Shown piece after piece: positions 53,353-60,585 of a stretch of DNA of 64,000 bases (positions are counted from its first letter, which is position 1; the number at the start of each line of letters is the position of its first letter). The DNA lies in the NCBI RefSeq assembly GCF_003259375.1, contig NZ_QLLN01000010.1, forward strand, positions 1 to 64,000, written 5' to 3'. Origin of the DNA: Arenibacter echinorum (GTDB lineage Bacteria > Bacteroidota > Bacteroidia > Flavobacteriales > Flavobacteriaceae). Under the pieces are notes generated by a model. The model was not told the DNA's origin. It made no database searches and saw nothing but the letters and a program-made list of their open reading frames with translations. Both the position numbers and the translations under genes were made by a program.

Positions 53353-55410
53353 TTATTTTTTTGTCTCCGATTTTGGAATATCCTTTTTTGCTTTTTCCTC
53401 CTTTTCGGCAGCTTCATTGGCTTTTTCCTCCTTTTCAGCTGCTACATTGGCTTTCTCCTCCTTTTCAGCTGCTTCTTCGGCTTCCATCCTCTTGTCTCTT
53501 TCAAAAAGGCGTTTACCGAAAATCTTTTCCAAATCGTCCTTAAATATAACTTCTTTTTCCAATAATCGCTCTGCCAATTCGGTAAGTTTATCTTTGTTTT
53601 TGGATAATAACTCAACCGCTCTTACATACTGCTCCTCAATAAGCTTGGAAATCTCTTTGTCTATGGTCAATGCAGTCTGCTCACTATAGGGTTTGGAGAA
53701 TCCGTATTCATTTTGACCAGATGAATCGTAATAGGTTAAATTTCCTATCTCATCATTTAAACCATAAATGGTTACCATGGCCCTAGCTTGCTTGGTTACT
53801 TTTTCCAAATCGCTAAGTGCACCTGTAGATATCTGGTTAAAGATTACTTTTTCAGCAGCTCTACCTCCCAAGGTAGCGCACATTTCATCTTTCATTTGAT
53901 CTGGGCGAACGATTAAGCGTTCTTCAGGCAAATACCATGCTGCACCCAGAGATTGACCTCTAGGCACTATAGTTACTTTTACAAGCGGTGCGGCGTGTTC
54001 CAACATCCAACTTACCGTTGCGTGTCCCGCTTCGTGATAGGCAATGGTTTTCTTTTCACCAGGGGTGATTATTTTATTCTTTTTCTCTAAACCGCCAACA
54101 ATCCTATCCACGGCATCCAAAAAGTCTTGTTTGGTCACCGCTTTCTTTTCTTTACGGGCTGCGATCAATGCCGCTTCGTTACAAACATTTGCAATATCGG
54201 CACCTGAAAAACCGGGAGTTTGTTTGGCTAGAAAATCCAAGTCCAATGTTTCGGCCGTTTTTATGGGTCTTAAGTGAACTTCGAAAATTTCTTTACGCTC
54301 CCTAATATCCGGAAGATCAACATATATCTGTCTGTCAAATCGACCAGCTCTCATTAATGCCTTGTCCAATACATCTGCACGGTTCGTAGCAGCCAATACT
54401 ATAACATTGGTGTTGGTACCAAAACCATCCATCTCCGTTAATAATTGGTTCAAGGTGTTTTCCCTTTCGTCATTGGAGCCTGTGAAATTATTCTTGCCTC
54501 TGGCCCTACCAATGGCATCGATCTCATCGATAAAAATAATGGCTGGCGATTTGTCTTTGGCTTGTTTGAACAAGTCTCTTACCCTAGAGGCTCCTACCCC
54601 TACGAACATTTCAACAAAATCTGAACCAGAAAGAGAAAAGAAAGGAACTTTTGCTTCCCCTGCAACTGCTTTCGCCAATAAGGTCTTACCGGTTCCTGGA
54701 GGTCCTACCAATAGTGCACCTTTAGGAATTTTACCCCCTAAGGAGGTGTATTTATCTGGATTTCTCAAGAATTCCACAATCTCCTCTACTTCTTCCTTGG
54801 CGCCTTCCAATCCGGCAACGTCCTTGAATGAGGTTCTTGTATCTGTTTTTTCGTCGAATAATTTGGCTTTGGACTTTCCAATATTGAAAATCTGGCCACC
54901 GGCTCCACCACCGGCTCCACCGGACATACGGCGCATTAAATAGATCCAAATACCTATGATCAGCACAAATGGCAATAAGGTCAAAAGGAGTTCGGTAAGT
55001 ACATTCGATTCTTGGTCGTATGTAAGTTCCGTGTCTAAATTGTTTTCCTTTTTAATTTCATTGATTTCGTTTTCAAAATTCTGCTGATCTCCATAGTTTA
55101 CTATATACTGTGGTGTGGCAGTGGCAGTCAATGAAAAAGGTTGATCGGAAACATCCTTGTGAACCTCCTTATTTAATGCTTCTTCCGTTAAGAAGATTTT
55201 TGCTTGTCTAGTATTGGTGATGACCAATATTTTTCTGATATCCCCATTTCTTAGATACTCCTGAAGCTCGGAGGTACTTGCTTTTTTGGTATTCGCGAAG
55301 TTTCCGCTACCGAAAAATTGAAAACCAATTAATAATATCGCTATTACGCCATATATCCACCAAGTATTGAATTTGGGTTTTTTGGGACTAGTATTATTTT
55401 CTTTTGCCAT
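53353..55410 (-). CDS. ftsH: ATP-dependent zinc metalloprotease FtsH
   Basis: A protein of 685 residues. Two membrane helices (about residues 16-36 and 132-152) enclose a periplasmic loop; the AAA domain has GPPGTGKT (about residue 230) and IIFIDEIDAIG (about residue 287), then RPGRFDR-like MRAGRFDRQIYV; the protease domain has HEAGH (about residue 454). It degrades misassembled membrane proteins and, in other bacteria, controls LpxC. The tail has three exact-length repeats of a ten-residue charged unit close to AAEKEEKANV (about residues 644-673), which is not part of the core family. It is nine bases after rsfS. Confidence 0.97.
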   Translation of the reverse strand: MAKENNTSPKKPKFNTWWIYGVIAILLIGFQFFGSGNFANTKKASTSELQEYLRNGDIRKILVITNTRQAKIFLTEEALNKEVHKDVSDQPFSLTATATPQYIVNYGDQQNFENEINEIKKENNLDTELTYDQESNVLTELLLTLLPFVLIIGIWIYLMRRMSGGAGGGAGGQIFNIGKSKAKLFDEKTDTRTSFKDVAGLEGAKEEVEEIVEFLRNPDKYTSLGGKIPKGALLVGPPGTGKTLLAKAVAGEAKVPFFSLSGSDFVEMFVGVGASRVRDLFKQAKDKSPAIIFIDEIDAIGRARGKNNFTGSNDERENTLNQLLTEMDGFGTNTNVIVLAATNRADVLDKALMRAGRFDRQIYVDLPDIRERKEIFEVHLRPIKTAETLDLDFLAKQTPGFSGADIANVCNEAALIAARKEKKAVTKQDFLDAVDRIVGGLEKKNKIITPGEKKTIAYHEAGHATVSWMLEHAAPLVKVTIVPRGQSLGAAWYLPEERLIVRPDQMKDEMCATLGGRAAEKVIFNQISTGALSDLEKVTKQARAMVTIYGLNDEIGNLTYYDSSGQNEYGFSKPYSEQTALTIDKEISKLIEEQYVRAVELLSKNKDKLTELAERLLEKEVIFKDDLEKIFGKRLFERDKRMEAEEAAEKEEKANVAAEKEEKANEAAEKEEKAKKDIPKSETKK
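53391..53480. repeat. three 30-base tandem repeats in the ftsH 3' end
   Basis: Units at 53391-53420, 53421-53450 and 53451-53480, each 30 bases long with only a few mismatches. They code for the charged Ala/Glu/Lys repeat at the FtsH C-terminus. The number of units may vary between strains. Confidence 0.85.
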
Positions 55411-55419
55411 TATTTTTTT

Positions 55420-55797
55420 TTACTGATTGAAGCTACTTTCAACTGATGTTACTTTGGCATCTCCCCAAAGTCCTTCTATATCATAATATTCTCTCACTTG
55501 TTTTTGAAATACATGTACTACTACGTTTACGTAGTCCATTAAAACCCATTCGGCATTATCCGAACCTTCTACATGCCAAGGTTTGTCTTGAATTGCTTTA
55601 CTAACGGTTTTTTGGATGGAGCCTACGATGGCGTTTACATGTGTGTTGGAAGTACCATTACAAATAATAAAGTAGTCACAAACAGTATTCTCTATATCTC
55701 TAAGATCAAGTAAATTTATATCATGTCCTTTAACCTCTTCAATTCCACTTAAAATTAAGGCAATTAACTCATCTGCGCTACTTTTCCTTTTCTGCAT
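55420..55797 (-). CDS. rsfS: ribosome silencing factor RsfS
   Basis: A protein of 125 residues in the RsfS/Iojap family. It binds ribosomal protein uL14 on the large subunit and blocks subunit joining when nutrients are short. Seen in sequence: LLDLRDIENTVCDYFIICNGTSNTHVNAIVGSI and KPWHVEGSDNAEWVLMDYVNVVVHVFQ, then REYYDIEGLWGDAK, all characteristic. It is the first gene of the minus-strand run rsfS-ftsH-LUD-cdsA-psd-ACBP. Confidence 0.95.
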   Translation of the reverse strand: MQKRKSSADELIALILSGIEEVKGHDINLLDLRDIENTVCDYFIICNGTSNTHVNAIVGSIQKTVSKAIQDKPWHVEGSDNAEWVLMDYVNVVVHVFQKQVREYYDIEGLWGDAKVTSVESSFNQ

Positions 55798-55817
55798 TCA
55801 AAAATTTTAAATTTTTA

Positions 55818-55825
55818 CAAAGTTA
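55818..55825 (-). promoter_or_regulatory. possible -7 element for rsfS
   Basis: On the minus strand TAACTTTG matches TAnnTTTG and lies 20 bases before the ATG at 55797. The -33 TTG is not clear. Confidence 0.35.
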
Positions 55826-55890
55826 TTATTTTTTTGTTTTTTTAACTATTGTTTTTAACAATACATTATATAATAATCATAAGATTGTAA

Positions 55891-56622
55891 ATGCAATTAA
55901 TCAAACTTAGTGCCACGGACTCCACAAATGCCTATTTAAAGGATCTGATGTTCAACAATATTCTAGGGGATTTTACGGTGGTAATGGCCCATTCACAATT
56001 GAAAGGTCGTGGGCAGATGGGAACAAATTGGCTTTCTGAACCCGGTAAGAACCTGACTTTTAGTGTTTTAGTGAAATCTTTAGATAGTCCGGTCTCCGAA
56101 CAGTTTCTTTTGAATATTTATGTTTCACTGGCAATTTATGACTCTTTAACCCAACTTAATGTACCTGATTTAAAGATTAAATGGCCTAACGACATTATGT
56201 CAGGACATTCCAAAATTTGTGGAATTCTCATCGAAAATATTTTATCCGGACATCATATTCAAGCTTCTATAATAGGAATCGGTTTAAATGTAAATCAATT
56301 AACCTTCAATAATCTGCCCAATGTGTCCTCATTAAAACTCCTTCTTGGAAAAACATTGGACCTGGATGAACTTCTTACAAGTATTGTAGAAAACCTAAAA
56401 AAACTACTAGGAAATCCAAGCAAAGGGGGCCATAATCGTCCTTTTGAGCTTTATGAGTCAAGACTTTTCAGGAAAGACAAGCCCTCCACCTTTAAAAATC
56501 AGGACGATGAGATGTTTATGGGATTTATAAAGGGTGTTTCCAGTGCAGGAAAATTAAAGATTCTAATGGAGGACAATATAATGAAGGAATTCAACCTAAA
56601 AGAGGTGCAGTTGCTGTATTGA
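55891..56622 (+). CDS. birA: biotin--[acetyl-CoA-carboxylase] ligase
   Basis: A protein of 243 residues without the N-terminal DNA-binding domain, so it is a ligase only. Seen in sequence: LSATDSTNAYLKDL at the start, LKGRGQMGTNWLSEPGKNL (biotinyl-AMP-binding loop, about residue 37), and LKIKWPNDIMSGHSKICGILIEN (about residue 89). It attaches biotin to the carrier protein of acetyl-CoA carboxylase. It is divergent from rsfS and convergent with the SRPBCC gene. Confidence 0.95.
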   Translation: MQLIKLSATDSTNAYLKDLMFNNILGDFTVVMAHSQLKGRGQMGTNWLSEPGKNLTFSVLVKSLDSPVSEQFLLNIYVSLAIYDSLTQLNVPDLKIKWPNDIMSGHSKICGILIENILSGHHIQASIIGIGLNVNQLTFNNLPNVSSLKLLLGKTLDLDELLTSIVENLKKLLGNPSKGGHNRPFELYESRLFRKDKPSTFKNQDDEMFMGFIKGVSSAGKLKILMEDNIMKEFNLKEVQLLY

Positions 56623-56631
56623 GCATTGTTC

Positions 56632-56661
56632 CCAAAATATATTCTGAAAATTATATTTTGG
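56632..56661. other. hairpin at the birA/SRPBCC 3' junction
   Basis: A perfect ten-base-pair AT-rich stem (56632-56641 with 56652-56661) around a ten-base loop lies between and over the convergent gene ends. It may help end both transcripts, although no clear T-run follows on either side. Confidence 0.4.
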
Positions 56662-57043
56662 AAAGATTCTCGGACAGAGTGCCTATAAAATTATTGATAG
56701 GCGATTTTATCATCATGGCCATCATAGCATTGAATTCCCCTTCAAAACTAAGGGTTACTTCACTCTCATGCTCATTTATTGATGTAATATCGGCAGTCAG
56801 GGTAAAAGGCAATTTATCACTTGCTGCTCCCAAAATCAGTTGTGAATGAGGTGTTTGCTGTTTTTTTTGCAATACAATTTCAGGCATTCCTTTAAGTGCA
56901 AACAAAAATCTATTTTCGTTAATAAGCTCGAATTTACTAATGTTTTCGGGCATTAAAGTCTCAAAATTCTTCACATCGCTTAGAAAATCAAAAACTTCCT
57001 TACTGCTTTTATTAACTTTTTTCTTAGGAGTTTCTAAATACAT
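56651..57043 (-). CDS. SRPBCC (START-like) family protein
   Basis: A protein of 130 residues with the START-like fold pattern: KSSKEVFDFLSDVKNFETLMPENISKFEL at the N-terminus, beta strands in the middle, and an amphipathic helix in FNAMMAMMIKSPINNFIGTLSENL at the end. The fold forms a cavity for small hydrophobic ligands; the ligand is unknown. It starts three bases after pyrE, so it belongs to the same operon, an arrangement that is common in Flavobacteriaceae. Confidence 0.85.
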   Translation of the reverse strand: MYLETPKKKVNKSSKEVFDFLSDVKNFETLMPENISKFELINENRFLFALKGMPEIVLQKKQQTPHSQLILGAASDKLPFTLTADITSINEHESEVTLSFEGEFNAMMAMMIKSPINNFIGTLSENLSKI

Positions 57044-57046
57044 AAT

Positions 57047-57688
57047 TTAAGATTGCCAGGTAGAGGGGCTACTTTTCCACTCTAGTAAAGTTTTTAATTG
57101 ATTCTCTTTTATATAATTGGTATCGGAGGCTTGTTGGATTAAATAATCGTAATTGCTCAAGGTATGTAAATCCAAGCCGTATTTCTTAAAGTTTTCATTG
57201 GCTACATCAAATCCATAAGTAAAAATGGCCAGCATTCCCTTTACATTTGCACCATTGCTTTTTAAAGCGTCCACGGCATTTAGACTGCTTTTTCCGGTGC
57301 TGATAAGGTCTTCAATAACAACAACACTCTGATTGGCCTCCAAACGACCTTCTATTTGGTTTTGACGACCGTGGGATTTGGCTTCGGGCCGTACATAAAT
57401 AAAAGGTAGTCCCAAATACTCGGCTACCAGCATCCCTATACCTATGGCCCCTGTGGCCACTCCGGCTATCACATCCGGCTTCCCGTACAGGCTTTCTACT
57501 TGCTTTCCCATTTGTTCCCGAACATAATTTCTAATGCTTGGGTACGAGAGGATTATCCTATTATCGCAATAAATTGGAGATTTCCAACCTGAAGCCCATG
57601 TAAAAGGATTTTCAGGTTTCAACTTAATTGCATTAATTTGCAGCAGAAGCTCTGCAGTTTTTTTGGCAGTGTCTTTGTCTAAAACCAT
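57047..57688 (-). CDS. pyrE: orotate phosphoribosyltransferase
   Basis: About 213 residues from the ATG at 57688, chosen because the family begins with VLDKDTAKKTAELLLQINAIKL; the frame open to 57823 lies over the divergent NUDIX gene. It makes orotidine 5'-phosphate in pyrimidine synthesis. The PRPP-binding motif VVVIEDLISTGKSSLNAV and FTWASGWKSPIYCDNR are visible. The start codon lies seven bases from the start of the NUDIX gene on the other strand, so the two promoters must lie inside each other's coding sequence. Confidence 0.95.
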   Translation of the reverse strand: MVLDKDTAKKTAELLLQINAIKLKPENPFTWASGWKSPIYCDNRIILSYPSIRNYVREQMGKQVESLYGKPDVIAGVATGAIGIGMLVAEYLGLPFIYVRPEAKSHGRQNQIEGRLEANQSVVVIEDLISTGKSSLNAVDALKSNGANVKGMLAIFTYGFDVANENFKKYGLDLHTLSNYDYLIQQASDTNYIKENQLKTLLEWKSSPSTWQS

Positions 57689-57691
57689 GAC

Positions 57692-57699
57692 GCAAATGT
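57692..57699 (-). promoter_or_regulatory. possible -7 element for pyrE
   Basis: On the minus strand TACATTTG matches TAnnTTTG and ends three bases before the pyrE start codon, within the first codons of the NUDIX gene. It would give a leaderless transcript. The -33 TTG is not clear. Confidence 0.35.
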
Positions 57700-58283
57700 A
57701 TAAAGTTTTTGTTAATGAGTCACCTCTGATTTTAACAAATAAATTATCAGATACGGCAAATAATAAATATTTTTTGTTGAACGGGTCTGCTATTAATGAG
57801 GCAATAGACTCCTTGGCTAGCAAAAAACTTAATGAAGCTTTTATTTATCACCCCAATAATGAGGAGATATTAAAGAAATTTTCTAAAAAAATACCTTTGG
57901 TCGTGGCTGCTGGAGGGGTGGTAACCAACAAGGAAGGGAAAGTGTTATTTATTTACCGTAACGATAAATGGGACCTTCCAAAAGGGAAATTGGATAAGGG
58001 GGAGAGCATTGAAGAATGTGCATTGCGCGAAGTGGAAGAGGAGACAGGGGTAAAGGGCTTGAAAATTGAGAATTTTCTAAGGACCACTTATCACCTTTTT
58101 AAGAGGAACGGGGCCTATAAATTAAAGGAAGTACATTGGTTTGCCATGAAGACCAACTATAAAGGAATTTTGGTGGGCGAAGCCGCTGAGGGAATAGAAA
58201 AAGTAAAATGGAAAGGTCCTGATAAAATCAAAAAAGCATTGGAAAATTCTTATGCCAACATCAGGATTCTATTTGAAGATTAA
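57696..58283 (+). CDS. NUDIX hydrolase
   Basis: About 195 residues from the ATG at 57696; ATGs at 57687 and 57663 in the same frame are also possible, but the earlier ones lie within pyrE. The NUDIX box is complete: GKLDKGESIEECALREVEEETG (GX5EX7REUXEEXGU, about residues 106-127). The N-terminal 65 residues are a separate domain without known motifs. It hydrolyses a nucleoside diphosphate linked to another group; which one is unknown. It is divergent from pyrE and convergent with the M14 gene. Confidence 0.88.
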   Translation: MYKVFVNESPLILTNKLSDTANNKYFLLNGSAINEAIDSLASKKLNEAFIYHPNNEEILKKFSKKIPLVVAAGGVVTNKEGKVLFIYRNDKWDLPKGKLDKGESIEECALREVEEETGVKGLKIENFLRTTYHLFKRNGAYKLKEVHWFAMKTNYKGILVGEAAEGIEKVKWKGPDKIKKALENSYANIRILFED

Positions 58284-58298
58284 AGGATTAATCCTTTA
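58281..58298. other. palindrome covering both stop codons of convergent genes
   Basis: TAAAGGATT/AATCCTTTA, an 18-base perfect palindrome. It contains the TAA of the NUDIX gene (58281-58283) and the stop of the M14 gene (58288-58290 on the other strand). It may act as a compact bidirectional stop for transcription, although no T-run follows. Confidence 0.5.
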
Positions 58299-60033
58299 GC
58301 ATTCGATAAATGGGATATTGCATATGTTCCGGTTCATAGTATTTGGACCGTTTGTATATCCAATCAAGTTGAGCATACCAGTCGCCGGCAAAAGTACTGT
58401 CGATTTCCTTTTTTAGATTAAATTGGGTTTTCATTTCTTGGTTCCCTTGTAGGATTTCCAAGGCAAGATCTTCGAAGACATAAGGAGAAAAACCTTCCTT
58501 TTGTTGTAAAATAGCATCAAAGAAATTCCAGTTGAAAAAAGAGTCCGTTGCCTCTGGTTCCAAGGTCTCCAATAAATAGCGCAAGCCTTTCTGATTGGTT
58601 GGGACCAAGATGTCCCCGGCCGTAAAATTAACTTTTTGATTGCTGCGCAGCACTTTGGTATTGTAATGTGGGTAGTGCCCCTCAAATGAATTTTCAGCAG
58701 TACTATAACTATCTATTTTATATGACTCAACCTCTAAAGAGGTATCCTTCTTTAAGGTCTTAAAGCTTATTTGGTTTACCGTTAATAGTTCTATTATTTT
58801 GTCCCATCCTTTCTTTATAATATATGCCTTGGGAATCTCCACCTCATGGGTTGGATGATAAAAGTTTTGGTACTCAACTTCTTTTATAAAAGGTCTGTTT
58901 TTATCATATTTGAGCCTGGGGAAGCCGGTTATTTCGCTGTTAAACTCATCGGCTTCATAACCCTTGAATTCCAGGGTAGTACTTTTGGTGGTATCGATGG
59001 CCCATTGCAAGGGGTAGTTTTGTTTCTCTAGATATACCTCAAAAGCATTCTCCCTCAAATTTTTAATTTTCTTGTAATCCTTCTCCGAAATTTCCAAGAT
59101 TTTTGTCATTAAGGCATAGACGCCCTCTACCCTTTGTTTGTATGGTTTAAGCATATGTGTTTCAACCATTAGGCCCAAAGTGTTCCAAAGAGTGGTATAG
59201 CCGGTAGAATATCTGGGATAATCCATAAATTGGGAAAAGCCTTTTTCGGGTACTTGGTTAAAAACATTTACATAGGGCGTAATGTCCCAATCTACTTCCT
59301 TAAGCAAGTTTTCAAGAGTGGGAACCATCTCTTCATGAAGGTAATTGCCCAATTCACCTCCCAATTTATTATGTTGGGTAAATAGGTGGGTAAGGGTGTA
59401 TTGATAGTCCGCCCCATTGCTAACATGGTTATCAATAAAGATATCGGGTTTTATTAAGTGAAAAATTTTGGCAAAAGTGTGTGCGTTTTTGGTATCTACT
59501 TTTATAAAATCGCGATTAAGGTCATAATTTTTTGCATTGCCCCTATAGCCATAGGATTTAGGGCCATTTTGATTCACCCTGGATGTAGAGTTTCTATTTA
59601 AAGCTCCACCAACATTGTAGACCGGAATGGTAACCACCACAGTATTCTCAGGGGCATCCATCTTTTTTAGTGCCAAATCCCTAAATAATAGCATTGTTGC
59701 ATCTATGCCATCACTTTCTCCCGGATGTATGCCATTGTTTATAAATAGGATACTCTTATCGCGGCCTATTTTTTGAAAATTAAAATCGGCATCCGGGTTG
59801 TAAGTTACCACATGTAGGGGGTTACCACTATCGGTATTGCCAATGATCTGTATGTTTATTTCGGGAAACTCCTTGGCGAGTTGAATATAGAAGTCTATGA
59901 TTTGCAGATAAGTTGCGGTTTCCTCTCCGTTACTACGCTCAAAAACAGTTTTAATGTTTTCAATTTTTCTTTCTTTTTTGGTCTCGCAAGAAATAAGACA
60001 AAGCAGTAAAAATAGTCTTACCAGAAGTTTCAT
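58288..60033 (-). CDS. M14 family zinc carboxypeptidase lipoprotein
   Basis: A protein of 581 residues with a lipoprotein signal (LLCLISCETK, Cys at about 16). The zinc site is HPGE (NGIHPGESDGIDATML, about residues 99-114) with a further His in FIDNHVSNGADYQ, and the catalytic Glu is in GLMVETHMLK (about residue 284). The C-terminal half is a separate domain of unknown role. It cleaves C-terminal residues from peptides, probably at the outer membrane or in the periplasm. It is convergent with the NUDIX gene, four bases between the stop codons. Confidence 0.9.
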   Translation of the reverse strand: MKLLVRLFLLLCLISCETKKERKIENIKTVFERSNGEETATYLQIIDFYIQLAKEFPEINIQIIGNTDSGNPLHVVTYNPDADFNFQKIGRDKSILFINNGIHPGESDGIDATMLLFRDLALKKMDAPENTVVVTIPVYNVGGALNRNSTSRVNQNGPKSYGYRGNAKNYDLNRDFIKVDTKNAHTFAKIFHLIKPDIFIDNHVSNGADYQYTLTHLFTQHNKLGGELGNYLHEEMVPTLENLLKEVDWDITPYVNVFNQVPEKGFSQFMDYPRYSTGYTTLWNTLGLMVETHMLKPYKQRVEGVYALMTKILEISEKDYKKIKNLRENAFEVYLEKQNYPLQWAIDTTKSTTLEFKGYEADEFNSEITGFPRLKYDKNRPFIKEVEYQNFYHPTHEVEIPKAYIIKKGWDKIIELLTVNQISFKTLKKDTSLEVESYKIDSYSTAENSFEGHYPHYNTKVLRSNQKVNFTAGDILVPTNQKGLRYLLETLEPEATDSFFNWNFFDAILQQKEGFSPYVFEDLALEILQGNQEMKTQFNLKKEIDSTFAGDWYAQLDWIYKRSKYYEPEHMQYPIYRMLKD

Positions 60034-60174
60034 GCTACGTTATAATTTGTTTAAAGCTCAAAAAAAAAGACTTTGAAGTTCAATTTGAAAATTAGGTAAT
60101 TGATGGATAATGCTCTTTAGCAAAAGAGGTCCAAAATAATCTTCAAGAATTCAAAGTTAGCTAAAACTTAGGTA

Positions 60175-60585
60175 TTAAACGGAAATGGAAGCGGTAATTT
60201 TTTCTATTTCAGACCTCTTAATAGGTTTGCTATTGTAAATAACAGTGTGGTGTGTCAAGGACCTGAAATTTTCGGCTTTGTCCATGTCAAATTGGTCAAT
60301 GGAGGAGGTGACAATATTTATGTTGATCTTTTTGTTTATGGGTAATTTTATGAACTCTTCCAAAAATTCCCAGCCATCCATTATTGGCATGTTGATATCC
60401 AAAAAAATTAAATCTGGTAGTTCCGATTTTTCGATAATCATTTTCTTTATACGGTCAATTGCCATTTGTCCATTTTTGAATTCAAAAATCTCCTTGCAGG
60501 TGGCAACAGAAGTTAATATTTTTTTAATTCCGTAGATTGTTATGGTGTCATCATCGACAATGAAAATTGAATTAATTTTTGTCAT
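60175..60585 (-). CDS. single-domain response regulator
   Basis: About 136 residues from the ATG at 60585. It is only a CheY-like receiver: NSIFIVDDDTITIYGIKKIL at the start, phosphoacceptor Asp in LIFLDINMPIMDGWEFLE, and Lys in YNSKPIKRSEI. There is no output domain, so it acts through other proteins or as a phosphate carrier. Its start lies within the end of the PAS kinase gene upstream, by 14 bases, so the two are translated together and are very probably partners. Confidence 0.92.
   Translation of the reverse strand: MTKINSIFIVDDDTITIYGIKKILTSVATCKEIFEFKNGQMAIDRIKKMIIEKSELPDLIFLDINMPIMDGWEFLEEFIKLPINKKININIVTSSIDQFDMDKAENFRSLTHHTVIYNSKPIKRSEIEKITASISV

Noticed and set aside
53391-53480. 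Regular 30-base repeats that look like a short CRISPR array
   Set aside because: The units are adjacent without spacers and are in frame within ftsH, where they code for a charged helix.
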